In this document: in pieces, positions 35,989 through 43,920 of the stretch
Position numbering within the stretch: the stretch's first letter is position 1
How the letters are laid out: every line of letters begins with the position of its first letter
Notes under the pieces: generated by a model
Databases searched by the model: none
What the model saw: the letters and a program-made list of their open reading frames with translations, nothing else
Told to the model about the DNA's origin: nothing
Made by a program: the position numbers and the translations under genes
Assembly (NCBI GenBank): GCA_047621345.1
Contig: JBLHLW010000016.1
Span: 7,693-71,692 of the forward strand
Origin: Actimicrobium sp047621345
GTDB taxonomy: Bacteria; Pseudomonadota; Gammaproteobacteria; Burkholderiales; Burkholderiaceae_D
Direction of reading: 5' to 3'
DNA length: 64,000 nucleotides

Positions 35989-36576
35989 TTATTTCAGCAA
36001 GACTGCCAGTTCGACAGCGGTCTTCACATTCATCTTGTCGAAGATATGGGCGCGGTGGACTTCGACGGTGCGCATGCTGATGCCGAGTTGGTCGGCGATG
36101 ACTTTGTTCATTTTGCCGATCAGAATTAACTCCAAGACTTCGCGTTCACGTGCCGACAGGCTCTCTAGCCGCACCTGCACCAGCGCCCGGACGCCCGCGT
36201 CGCGCGACGCCGCCAGCGCTTCTTCGACGCGGTCGATCAGTTTGTTATCGTTGAACGGTTTTTCAAAAAAGTCGAAGGCGCCGCGCTTGAGGCTGTCGAC
36301 GGCCATCGGCACATCACCATGGCCGGTCAGGAAAATCACGGGTAGCCGAAGGGTCAGCTTGCGCTTGGCCATGATGTCAAACAGCACGGCGCCGCTGGTT
36401 TCTGGCATGCGGATATCGAGCAGTACGCAGTCACCCTGCGGGTCGAAGACAGCTTGCTCGACCGCTGCCAGAAAGGTATCGGCACCGTCATAGGCTTTGG
36501 CGGTGATCCCACGCGAGCGGGCCAGCCAGCTCAGCGAGTCGCGGATCGCTTCTTCATCATCAACGATATGCAGCAT
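35989..36576 (-). CDS. dctR: FixJ/NarL-family response regulator of C4-dicarboxylate transport
   Basis: A 195-residue regulator. The receiver domain has the acidic pocket VDDEE (about residues 5-9), the phospho-acceptor in LLDIRMPETSG (about Asp54), FLTGHGDVPMAV and the FEKPF lysine. A LuxR-type HTH follows (LSAREREVLELILIGKMNKVIADQLGISMRTVEVHRAHI). The FixJ-like arrangement matches Rhodobacter DctR. It lies 30 bp downstream of its kinase gene and is divergent from dctPQM. AGGA is 6 nt before the ATG. The name is assigned by context as well as family. Confidence 0.9.
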   Translation of the reverse strand: MLHIVDDEEAIRDSLSWLARSRGITAKAYDGADTFLAAVEQAVFDPQGDCVLLDIRMPETSGAVLFDIMAKRKLTLRLPVIFLTGHGDVPMAVDSLKRGAFDFFEKPFNDNKLIDRVEEALAASRDAGVRALVQVRLESLSAREREVLELILIGKMNKVIADQLGISMRTVEVHRAHIFDKMNVKTAVELAVLLK

Positions 36577-36606
36577 CGGAAATCCTGTCTCTGAAAGTGG
36601 GCGCCG

Positions 36607-38652
36607 TTAGGTCCGTGGCGGGATGGCCAACTCGTCGTCGGCGAACGGCAGGGCGAACTGAAAAATAGTGCCTCCGGCCGGGTTGGTCGCGTGGGTCAAC
36701 CTGCCGCCGTGGAACTCGATGGCGGTGCGGCAGATGTTGAGGCCCATCCCCATCCCTTCCGATTTAGTCGAAAAGAACGGCGAGTATAGTCGCTCCGCAA
36801 CATTTTCCGGTATGCCGTGGCCTTGATCAATGATCTCGATCAGCACGGCCGGCTGGCCGGCCGCCGTCAACGTGCGGCTCAGGCAAAGACGCAGCAGACG
36901 TTGTCTGGACGGCATCTGCTGCATCGATTCGATTGCGTTACGGGTCAGGTTGAGGATGACTTGTTCGAGCAGGACGCGGTCACCTAGCACCATCGGCAGG
37001 TCGGCTGCGACGGTGATCACGATTCTGGTGACCGACGGTTGGGCCTGCAAAGCAATCAGTGGCTCAAGGGTGTCGAGGATGGCGGCCATGCTGACCGCTT
37101 CGCGCAGCGGTTCGCGCTGCTTGACGAACGCATGCACGCTGCGAATAATCTGGCCGGCGCGCAGCGCTTGGGCGGCGGCTTTTTCGAGCGCCGGTTTAAG
37201 TAGCGCGCGATGGTCGTCGCCACTGTTGGTCGGGTCACTCAACAAGTTCAGCGCGCCGGTGGTGTAGCTCGAAATGGCGGCGAGTGGCTGATTGAGTTCA
37301 TGCGCTAGCGTTGACGCGATTTCGCCCATGCTGGCCAGACGTGCGCTGGCCTGCAGTTTTTCTTGCTGGCGCAAATTGAGGTCTTCGGCTTGCTTGCTCT
37401 CGGTGATGTCGAGTATGGAACCCATCCAGCCGGTCTGTTTGCCGTCGAGGTCGCGCAGGGCCGATTCAAAAATCAGGACGGGAAAGCGTTCGCCATTGGC
37501 GCGCTGAAAAATCGTCTCGAAGCCTTTCTGGGTGACCGTGCCCGCCATGACTTCGGCAAAGCGCTTCTCGTAATCCGGCGTCGCTTCCGGGGCCCAATAG
37601 GGCATCGGTGGCAACTTGCCGATCAAGCTTTCGGCTGGCATGTCGACCATTTTGCAGAAGGCCGGATTGGCGTAGGTGACGCGTCCTTCCAGGTCGCGTG
37701 CGCGCAAGCCTGTTACCAGGGAGTTTTCCATGGCGGTACGAAAGGTCACCTGTTCGCGCAAGGCGCCCTCGGTGGCGAGGCGGCGGTTGATGTCGCGCCA
37801 CAGCGCCCACAGACTCCAGACCAATCCCAGCGACAGGGCAATGACCGAACCCATCAGCAGGTTAGGCAGCAAGCGTGGTGCTGCCTTGACGCTATTGGTG
37901 CGCAGCGTCACGGTTTGACCGTTCAGGTCGAGCGTACGCTGATGGGTGTAGACGCCGCGTCCGGGACCGCCGGCCGCACGCCGTGCGATCAGTTTGTCGT
38001 CGATGTCGAGCAGATCGATCTGATTATCTTGGGCAAACCACCACGGCACCATTTCGTCGAGGATGGCACTGGTGGAGTACGACAGCATTAGCGCACCACG
38101 ATATTTTTTTTCTGTAAACATGGGGACGAAATAGTCGAACAGCACCGGGCTTGCCGCCCCTAATTGCGCCATTGGTCGGCTATAGCTCGGCACCTTGCTA
38201 TCGATCGCGTGGGCCAGCGCTTCTTGTGCCGGCAACGGCCATTGCGTCAGCGTCTGCGGCAAATCGTTGTAGCCGTTGCTGGCAAGGGTGTTGCCTTCGG
38301 CATCGAGCCAGCCGATGCGCTTGATTTCCCGGGTTCCGGTCAGCAGCGTCGCCGCGCGATCATTGAATTTTTGAGGCGGCAGCTGACCGTCGAGGATTTC
38401 GGAGGCGATCAGTCGCAGGCTTTCGTTGCTGCGATCGAGCTGGAAGCGGATGGTTTGCTCGACCCACAAGGTATCGGCGATCAGTTGTTCCTGGCGTTCG
38501 TTACTTTCCATCCGTTGGGCCTGCCAAGGCAGTCCGGTCAGGATGCCAAGGAATAACAACACCAGCACACCCGGCAGCACCCAGCGCCATGTCTGGCGGC
38601 GCACTGCTGCGAGCGGATTGAACAAAGAGGGCAGCGGCGTCATGGTCAGCAT
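36607..38652 (-). CDS. dctS: Membrane sensor histidine kinase DctS
   Basis: A 681-residue kinase. TM1 (about residues 25-43), a periplasmic sensor region of roughly 220 residues, TM2 (about 270-290), a PAS domain (VTYANPAFCKMVDMPAESLIGK), then the H-box ASTLAHELNQPLAAISSYTTGA, N-box LNLTRNAIESM and ATP-lid motifs DQGHGIPENVAERLYSPFFSTK and GMGLNICR. The two-helix periplasmic sensor plus PAS layout matches Rhodobacter DctS, which senses external C4-dicarboxylates. GGAGG lies 11 nt before the ATG at 38652; a second ATG is at 38643. Divergent from dctP. Confidence 0.9.
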   Translation of the reverse strand: MLTMTPLPSLFNPLAAVRRQTWRWVLPGVLVLLFLGILTGLPWQAQRMESNERQEQLIADTLWVEQTIRFQLDRSNESLRLIASEILDGQLPPQKFNDRAATLLTGTREIKRIGWLDAEGNTLASNGYNDLPQTLTQWPLPAQEALAHAIDSKVPSYSRPMAQLGAASPVLFDYFVPMFTEKKYRGALMLSYSTSAILDEMVPWWFAQDNQIDLLDIDDKLIARRAAGGPGRGVYTHQRTLDLNGQTVTLRTNSVKAAPRLLPNLLMGSVIALSLGLVWSLWALWRDINRRLATEGALREQVTFRTAMENSLVTGLRARDLEGRVTYANPAFCKMVDMPAESLIGKLPPMPYWAPEATPDYEKRFAEVMAGTVTQKGFETIFQRANGERFPVLIFESALRDLDGKQTGWMGSILDITESKQAEDLNLRQQEKLQASARLASMGEIASTLAHELNQPLAAISSYTTGALNLLSDPTNSGDDHRALLKPALEKAAAQALRAGQIIRSVHAFVKQREPLREAVSMAAILDTLEPLIALQAQPSVTRIVITVAADLPMVLGDRVLLEQVILNLTRNAIESMQQMPSRQRLLRLCLSRTLTAAGQPAVLIEIIDQGHGIPENVAERLYSPFFSTKSEGMGMGLNICRTAIEFHGGRLTHATNPAGGTIFQFALPFADDELAIPPRT

Positions 38653-38701
38653 ACAAAATCGGGCCTCCAGTGTAGCCGAGCGCGACTGCGGTTATCCACA
38701 G

Positions 38702-38730
38702 TTGATTCGGATAAGGCCGGTCACGACAAT
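38702..38730 (+). promoter_or_regulatory. Predicted sigma-70 promoter of dctPQM
   Basis: TTGATT (38702-38707), 17-nt spacer, GACAAT (38725-38730), about 44 nt upstream of the dctP ATG in the 121-bp divergent dctS-dctP gap. The weak -10 is typical of an activator-dependent promoter, so DctR would be the expected activator. No clear DctR repeat is visible. Confidence 0.4.
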
Positions 38731-38773
38731 AGCGACTGAAAAAAATCACCCGACGAATCACCCTGGAGATCTC

Positions 38774-39787
38774 ATGCAACGACGTACATTCACCCTGTCT
38801 ACTCTGGCCCTGTCGGCAGCCTTGCTCATGAGCAGTAACGCGATGGCGCAAACACCGATCATCATCAAGTTCAGCCACGTGGTGGCCAACGATACGCCGA
38901 AGGGTAAGGCTGCAGAGCGATTCCGGGAATTGGTTGAAAAAAACCTGAAAGGTCGCGTCAAGGTCGAGTTGTATCCGAACAGCACGCTCTACAAAGACAA
39001 GGAAGAGCTCGAGGCGCTGCAGCTTGGTGCTGTTCAAATGCTGGCACCGTCGCTGGCCAAGTTCGGTCCACTGGGCGTCAAGGAATTTGAACTGTTCGAC
39101 CTGCCGTACATTTTTCCGGGTAAGGACGTGTTGTACCGCGTCACCGAAGGTCCAATCGGCAAGGATCTCTTCAATAAGCTTGAAACAAAAGGCATTACCG
39201 GGTTGGCTTTTTGGGACAATGGCTTCAAGGTCATGTCCGCCAACAAGCCACTGAAAACACCGGCTGATTTCAAGGGCCTGAAGATGCGTATCCAGTCATC
39301 CAAGGTACTCGATGCCCAGATGCGCGCACTGGGTGCGAACCCGCAAGTGCTGGCTTTCTCCGAGGTCTATCAGGCGCTGCAGACCGGCGTAGTTGATGGC
39401 ACTGAAAATCCGCCTTCGAACCTGTACACCCAGAAAATGCATGAAGTCCAAAGTAATGTGACGGTCTCGAACCACGGTTACTTGGGCTACGCCGTCATCG
39501 TCAACAAGAAGTTCTGGGATGGCTTGCCGGCTGATGTGCGCACTGGTCTCGAAGCAGCAATGAAAGACGCCACCAAGTACGCCAACGCGATTGCCCAACA
39601 AGAGAACGACAAGGCACTCGACGCAGTTCGCAAGTCTGGCAAGACGGATGTTTACGTCTTGAACGAAACCGAAAAAGCCGAATGGCGCAAAGCCTTGCTG
39701 CCGGTCCGTAAAGATATGGAGTCGCGTATCGGCAAGGATCTGATCAATTCCGTTGCCAAGGAAGCGACGACGCTCGGTTACAAGTAA
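38774..39787 (+). CDS. dctP: TRAP transporter solute-binding protein (C4-dicarboxylate type)
   Basis: A 337-residue periplasmic protein with a signal peptide (about residues 1-25, ending NAMAQ). DctP features are IKFSHVVANDTPKGKAAERF, ELYPNSTLYKDKEELEALQLGAVQM, and the ligand-binding KMRIQSSKVLDAQMRALGANP, FSEVYQALQTGVVDGTENP. The conserved Arg in the MRIQSS segment binds the substrate carboxylate. GGAG precedes the ATG at 38774 by 6-7 nt. First gene of dctPQM, under likely DctSR control. Confidence 0.95.
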   Translation: MQRRTFTLSTLALSAALLMSSNAMAQTPIIIKFSHVVANDTPKGKAAERFRELVEKNLKGRVKVELYPNSTLYKDKEELEALQLGAVQMLAPSLAKFGPLGVKEFELFDLPYIFPGKDVLYRVTEGPIGKDLFNKLETKGITGLAFWDNGFKVMSANKPLKTPADFKGLKMRIQSSKVLDAQMRALGANPQVLAFSEVYQALQTGVVDGTENPPSNLYTQKMHEVQSNVTVSNHGYLGYAVIVNKKFWDGLPADVRTGLEAAMKDATKYANAIAQQENDKALDAVRKSGKTDVYVLNETEKAEWRKALLPVRKDMESRIGKDLINSVAKEATTLGYK

Positions 39788-39847
39788 TCGGACATGGCTG
39801 GCTGAAATAACTGCATGAAGTCACTGCAGCCAAGCACTTGCAGTCAC

Positions 39848-39871
39848 GCAGCGGGACGCTCGTCCCGCTGC
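39848..39871 (+). promoter_or_regulatory. Strong stem-loop between dctP and dctQ
   Basis: A perfect 10-bp stem GCAGCGGGAC/GTCCCGCTGC with tetraloop GCTC, not followed by a T-run. It lies 60 bp after dctP and 87 bp before dctQ. It could act as an RNA processing or 3'-end stabilising element, giving more binding protein than permease. A partial terminator is less likely. Confidence 0.55.
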
Positions 39872-39957
39872 AGAACGACCTACGTATCAACAGCATCACC
39901 CGCCTCACAGTAAGTTTGTACAGCACAATAAAAACAACCATTTGCAGGGAGTTCCCC

Positions 39958-40518
39958 ATGAAATTGCTCGACCATCTCGAGGAGTGGCTTATTGCCGCAC
40001 TGATGGCGTCGGCCACCGTGATCATTTTTGTCGCTGTGATCCATCGCTATCTGTCCGGCTTGCCGATTCCCTACATGCAGGATTACCTGATCAGCCTCAA
40101 TACCAGCTGGGCTCAGGAGCTGTGCATTTATCTATTCGTCTGGATGGCCAAATTCGGCGCTGCTTATGGTGTGCGTACTGGCATCCACGTTGGCGTCGAT
40201 GTCCTGATCAACCAGCTCAATACGCCATGGCGCAACAAGTTTGTCGTCTTCGGCTTACTTTCCGGCGCGACGTTTACCGCCATCGTCGGCACGCTGGGAG
40301 CGAGTTTTGTCTACCAGATTGCGCAGCATTCCAGTACGTCCGAAGTGATGGAGGTCCCGATGTGGATCGTCTATCTGGCCGTGCCGCTCGGCTCGTACCT
40401 GATGTCGTTCCGTTTCCTGCAAGTGACCTGGGCTTTCATCAAGACCGGCGAGTTGCCCAAGCATGACCATTCGTTTGTCGAAGGTCTCGAAGAAGAAGTT
40501 GCAGGGGGCAAGGCATGA
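39958..40518 (+). CDS. dctQ: TRAP transporter small membrane subunit
   Basis: A 186-residue protein with four predicted membrane helices. The typical pattern includes SWAQELCIYLFVWMAKFGAAYGVRTGIHVGVDVL, close to the conserved E-x6-W region of DctQ proteins. It supports the large subunit DctM. GGGAG lies 6 nt upstream of the ATG at 39958. The 3' end overlaps dctM by 4 nt. Confidence 0.94.
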   Translation: MKLLDHLEEWLIAALMASATVIIFVAVIHRYLSGLPIPYMQDYLISLNTSWAQELCIYLFVWMAKFGAAYGVRTGIHVGVDVLINQLNTPWRNKFVVFGLLSGATFTAIVGTLGASFVYQIAQHSSTSEVMEVPMWIVYLAVPLGSYLMSFRFLQVTWAFIKTGELPKHDHSFVEGLEEEVAGGKA

Positions 40519-41795
40519 ACGCACTGATTATTTTTGTATTGTTGTTCACGTTGATGTTGACGGGCATGCCGATCTCGATTTCGCTCGGTCTGACGGTACT
40601 GACGTTCCTGTTTACGATGACCGATGTGCCGATCGAATCGGTGGCCCTGAAGCTGTTCACCGGCATTGAGAAATTCGAAATCATGGCGATCCCGTTCTTT
40701 ATTCTGGCGGGAAATTTCTTGACCCACGGTGGGGTAGCGCGACGCATGATTAACTTCGCCTCGTCGATGGTCGGGCACTGGCATGGTGGTCTGGCGCTCG
40801 CTGGCGTGATGGCTTGTGCATTGTTCGCGGCGGTTTCGGGTTCGTCGCCAGCGACCGTCGTGGCGATTGGCTCGATCATCCTGCCGGCGATGGTGAAGCA
40901 AGGTTATCCGAAGAGTTTCGGTGCCGGCGTCATTACCACCTCCGGTGCGCTCGGCATCCTGATCCCACCCTCGATCGTGATGGTGATGTATTCGGTTTCG
41001 ACCAACACGTCGGTTGGCAAGTTATTCATGGCCGGCGTGATTCCCGGCATCATGCTGGCGTTTTTCCTCGGACTGACGACTTGGTATCTGGCGCGCAAAA
41101 ACAATTATCCGAAGCTCAAGAAAGCGACCTGGGCGGAGCGCGGCGCCGCCTTTCGCAAGAGCGCCTGGGGTCTGCTGCTGATCGTTATTGTCATGGGCGG
41201 CATCTACAGTGGCAAGTTCACGCCGACCGAAGCCGCAGCAATGGCCGCAGTCTACGCGTTCGTCGTAGCGGTGTTCGTCTACAAGGACATGAGCATGAAG
41301 CAGGTGCCGAAGGTCTTGCTGGATTCGGCAGCGATGTCGGCGATGCTGCTCTACATCATCACGAATGCGGTGCTGTTTTCGTTCCTGATCACCAGCGAAA
41401 ATATTCCGCAATCCATGGCTGCCGTGATCACTGACATGGGCATGGGGCCGATCGGTTTCCTGCTGGTCGTGAACGTCCTGTTACTGCTGGCAGGTAACGT
41501 GATGGAGCCCTCATCGATTGTGCTGATCATGGCGCCCATCCTGTTTCCGGTGGCGATGAAGCTGGGTATCGACCCGGTCCACTTCGGCATCCTGATTATC
41601 GTCAACATGGAAGTCGGCATGTGCCATCCGCCGGTGGGGTTGAACCTGTATGTCGCGTCCGGGATTACCAAGATGGGTATTACCGAGTTGACTGTGGCGG
41701 TCTGGCCATGGCTGCTGACAATGCTGGCTTTCCTCGGATTGGTGACCTATGTGCCTGCGATTTCACTGTGGTTGCCTAACTTGATTTACAACTGA
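40515..41795 (+). CDS. dctM: TRAP transporter large membrane subunit
   Basis: A 426-residue protein with about 12 membrane helices, the ion-coupled translocation subunit. DctM landmarks are IPFFILAGNFLTHGGVARRMI, GSSPATVVAIGSIILPAMVKQGY, GALGILIPPSIVMVMYS and GMCHPPVGLNLYVASGI. It imports C4-dicarboxylates with sodium or proton gradients together with dctP and dctQ. It starts within the dctQ stop codon (ATGA). A stem-loop follows shortly after. Confidence 0.95.
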   Translation: MNALIIFVLLFTLMLTGMPISISLGLTVLTFLFTMTDVPIESVALKLFTGIEKFEIMAIPFFILAGNFLTHGGVARRMINFASSMVGHWHGGLALAGVMACALFAAVSGSSPATVVAIGSIILPAMVKQGYPKSFGAGVITTSGALGILIPPSIVMVMYSVSTNTSVGKLFMAGVIPGIMLAFFLGLTTWYLARKNNYPKLKKATWAERGAAFRKSAWGLLLIVIVMGGIYSGKFTPTEAAAMAAVYAFVVAVFVYKDMSMKQVPKVLLDSAAMSAMLLYIITNAVLFSFLITSENIPQSMAAVITDMGMGPIGFLLVVNVLLLLAGNVMEPSSIVLIMAPILFPVAMKLGIDPVHFGILIIVNMEVGMCHPPVGLNLYVASGITKMGITELTVAVWPWLLTMLAFLGLVTYVPAISLWLPNLIYN

Positions 41796-41807
41796 CCCGT
41801 GAGTCAC

Positions 41808-41835
41808 TTTCATGGTGCGTTGCAGCACCATGAAA
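41808..41835 (+). terminator. Stem-loop after dctM, possible terminator
   Basis: An 11-bp perfect stem TTTCATGGTGC/GCACCATGAAA with a 6-nt loop, 13 nt after the dctM stop. The sequence after the stem is AGATTG rather than a T-run, so termination may be weak or the hairpin may protect the mRNA end. Confidence 0.5.
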
Positions 41836-41977
41836 AGATTGTGCACAATGTGAAATATCTTGCTTGACGGCAGATTCAATATGTCCGAGACTCCGGTCAG
41901 CGTTGAGGAAATGGCATTCAAATGGTGCAACCAGCCAGCCATGGATTTTCGATGAGCAGGTAAGGCAGGTCAGAATC

Positions 41978-42082
41978 ATGAGGTGGATGGCGCTGATAAA
42001 ACGGTATCGATACCGCAGTGAAGAGGAGACGCGTGTTTCGATAAAGCTGTTTAAACAGCATGGAGACACAAGCATGGCTTAA
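41978..42082 (+). CDS. Candidate 34-residue small ORF, or part of a small RNA
   Basis: ATG at 41978 opens 34 codons (MRWMALIKRYRYRSEEE..., basic, no membrane helix). The stop codon touches a strong rho-independent terminator at 42081-42108. An alternative two-codon reading ATG-GCT-TAA sits after GGAGACACAAGC. Something is transcribed and stopped here: dctM already has its own hairpin 170 bp upstream and ogt begins after the terminator. I recognise no family. It could be a short peptide gene or an sRNA whose 3' end is the terminator. Confidence 0.3.
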   Translation: MRWMALIKRYRYRSEEETRVSIKLFKQHGDTSMA

Positions 42083-42108
42083 GGCGCATCAGATGATGCG
42101 CCTTTTTT
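42081..42108 (+). terminator. Rho-independent terminator
   Basis: Stem AAGGCGCATC (42081-42090), loop AGAT, GATGCGCCTT (42095-42104), then TTTTAT. A strong canonical terminator 30 bp before ogt. It ends whatever is transcribed between dctM and ogt. Confidence 0.88.
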
Positions 42109-42137
42109 ATTGGCTTATTTGTTCTATCCTTCCTGTT

Positions 42138-42635
42138 ATGAAAACACGCTCAAGCAGCACCCTTTTTTCCGTGATCGTCCCGGCTCCTTTCGGTGCGATC
42201 GGGTTGCGTACTGGCACTGACGTGGTGCAAGAGTTGGTCTATTTGCCGCCTTCATTTCCAGCCCGTCCAGCCACTGACGCGCTCGCTGAACGGGCTGGAA
42301 AGCAGATTAACCGTTATCTGTCCGACCCGGATTTCCGTTTCGATTTACCGTTGGCCGATGTCGGTACAGCGTTTCAGCGCAAGGTGTGGGCCGTCATTGC
42401 CGCGATCCCGCGCGGCGACGTGTTGACGTATGGCGAGGTCGCGAAGATCATCGGTTCGGCACCGCGCGCGGTGGGTCAGGCCTGCGGTGCCAATTGGTTT
42501 CCGCTGCTCATTGCCTGCCACCGCGTGACGGCCGCCGGCGGATTGGGCGGTTTTTCGCATGACGACAATGCCGCCGGATTTCATCTCGGCGTGAAACGTT
42601 GGCTGCTCGCCCATGAAGGCGTGACCGATGTCTGA
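42138..42635 (+). CDS. ogt: Methylated-DNA--protein-cysteine S-methyltransferase
   Basis: A 165-residue suicide repair protein that removes methyl from O6-methylguanine. The conserved segments FQRKVWAVIAAIPRGDVLTYGEVAKIIGSAPRAVGQACGAN (DNA-binding helix-turn-helix with arginine finger) and the active-site LIACHRVTAAGGLGGFS are present; the acceptor is about Cys127. The family motif is PCHRV. Here Ala replaces Pro. The start at 42138 lies after the terminator; an upstream frame from 42060 would cross it. Its 3' end overlaps xerD by 8 nt. Confidence 0.93.
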   Translation: MKTRSSSTLFSVIVPAPFGAIGLRTGTDVVQELVYLPPSFPARPATDALAERAGKQINRYLSDPDFRFDLPLADVGTAFQRKVWAVIAAIPRGDVLTYGEVAKIIGSAPRAVGQACGANWFPLLIACHRVTAAGGLGGFSHDDNAAGFHLGVKRWLLAHEGVTDV

Positions 42636-43551
42636 TGCGGCCACCCTGAGTGCCGACAGTCGCCAGCACATCGATGCTTTTTGCGACACGCTGTGGCTAG
42701 AGGATGGTCTGGCGAAAAATTCGCTGGAGGCCTACCGCCGTGACCTGACGGCGTTCGCGCTATGGCTTGCTCAGCCTGCTCGGACTGAGCAGACGGGTTT
42801 GCTGACGGTGGCAGCGGCGGACATCAACGGCTATTTTGCAGCGCGTCATGACGCCTCCAAAGCCACCACGGCGAATCGTCGGCTGGCAGTGCTCAAACGG
42901 TTCTATCAACTGGCGCTGCGCAACAGCCAGATCACCGAGAATCCTTGCCTCAAGCTTCATTCGGCCAAGCAAGCGCCGCGCTTTCCGAAAACGCTGTCGG
43001 AAACCAATGTCGAGGCGCTGCTGGCGGCGCCCGATGTGACGACGCCTCTCGGACTACGCGACCGGACGATGCTTGAACTGATGTACGCCAGCGGTTTGCG
43101 CGTGACCGAACTGGTGTTGCTCAAAGCGATCGAGGTCAGCCTCAATGACGGCGTGGTGCGTGTCACCGGCAAGGGCAACAAGACGCGCCTGGTACCGTTT
43201 GGCGAAGAAGCACGCAGCTGGATTGAACGCTATCTGGCAGAGGCCCGTGCGCAGATTCTGGCCGGACAGATGGACGATGCGTTGTTCGTGACCGCGCGCG
43301 GTGGACCAATGACGCGGCAGATGTTCTGGGTGGTCGTGAAAAAATGTGCCGCACGCGCCGAGATCACTGCACCGCTGTCGCCGCACACGTTGCGTCATGC
43401 GTTTGCCACACATTTGCTGAATCACGGCGCGGACTTGCGCGTGGTGCAATTGCTGCTCGGTCATGCGGATATCTCGACTACGCAAATTTATACCTATGTC
43501 GCGCGCGAACGACTCAAGGTTCTGCACGCGGCGCACCATCCGCGCGGCTAA
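42628..43551 (+). CDS. xerD: Site-specific tyrosine recombinase XerD
   Basis: A 307-residue recombinase that resolves chromosome dimers at dif with XerC. A SAM-like N-terminal core-binding domain (about residues 8-95) precedes the catalytic domain. All catalytic residues are visible: Arg158 (ASGLRVTEL), His253 and Arg256 (HTLRHAFA), His279 (LGHADIS) and Tyr288 (TQIYTYV). It overlaps the ogt stop by 8 nt, so the two are probably co-transcribed. No mobile element context, hence the chromosomal housekeeping recombinase. Confidence 0.95.
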   Translation: MSDAATLSADSRQHIDAFCDTLWLEDGLAKNSLEAYRRDLTAFALWLAQPARTEQTGLLTVAAADINGYFAARHDASKATTANRRLAVLKRFYQLALRNSQITENPCLKLHSAKQAPRFPKTLSETNVEALLAAPDVTTPLGLRDRTMLELMYASGLRVTELVLLKAIEVSLNDGVVRVTGKGNKTRLVPFGEEARSWIERYLAEARAQILAGQMDDALFVTARGGPMTRQMFWVVVKKCAARAEITAPLSPHTLRHAFATHLLNHGADLRVVQLLLGHADISTTQIYTYVARERLKVLHAAHHPRG

Positions 43552-43704
43552 CCTGCCAATGCAGGAAATAATATAAACGATTTCATGCCGGTGGTTTCTC
43601 GGGCGGTCGGAATCCTGTATCCTCCGATGAACGGCTGTGCACCATCAAGCCAGTCAGGTGGTGGCACTTTATTTCCTATCGGTATCGCTTAAAAGGGTGA
43701 GACA

Positions 43705-43914
43705 TTGGCAAAGACAAATTTCCAGTACGAACGTCGACAAAAAGACCTCGAAAAAAAGCGCAAGAAAGAAGAAAAACTCAAGCGCAAAGCCGACAAGAAG
43801 GATGAGCCGGGCGAGGGCGTCGAAGGCGCGGAACCGGTTGATGGGGTCGATTCGGACGATGCGGATGACACGGATGATACGGATGGCGTAGAGCCGGCTG
43901 CAGAGCCCAAATAA
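43705..43914 (+). CDS. Small, highly charged conserved protein (function unknown)
   Basis: A 69-residue protein. The N-terminal half is strongly basic and helical (KTNFQYERRQKDLEKKRKKE), the C-terminal half is acidic with Asp-Asp-Thr runs. Small proteins opening AKTNFQYExRQ are common in betaproteobacteria and have no assigned function. The start is TTG at 43705, supported by GGGTGAG 6 nt upstream and by the position of the conserved AKTNFQYE segment. The acidic tail is low-complexity. Confidence 0.75.
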   Translation: MAKTNFQYERRQKDLEKKRKKEEKLKRKADKKDEPGEGVEGAEPVDGVDSDDADDTDDTDGVEPAAEPK

Positions 43915-43920
43915 TAGCGA

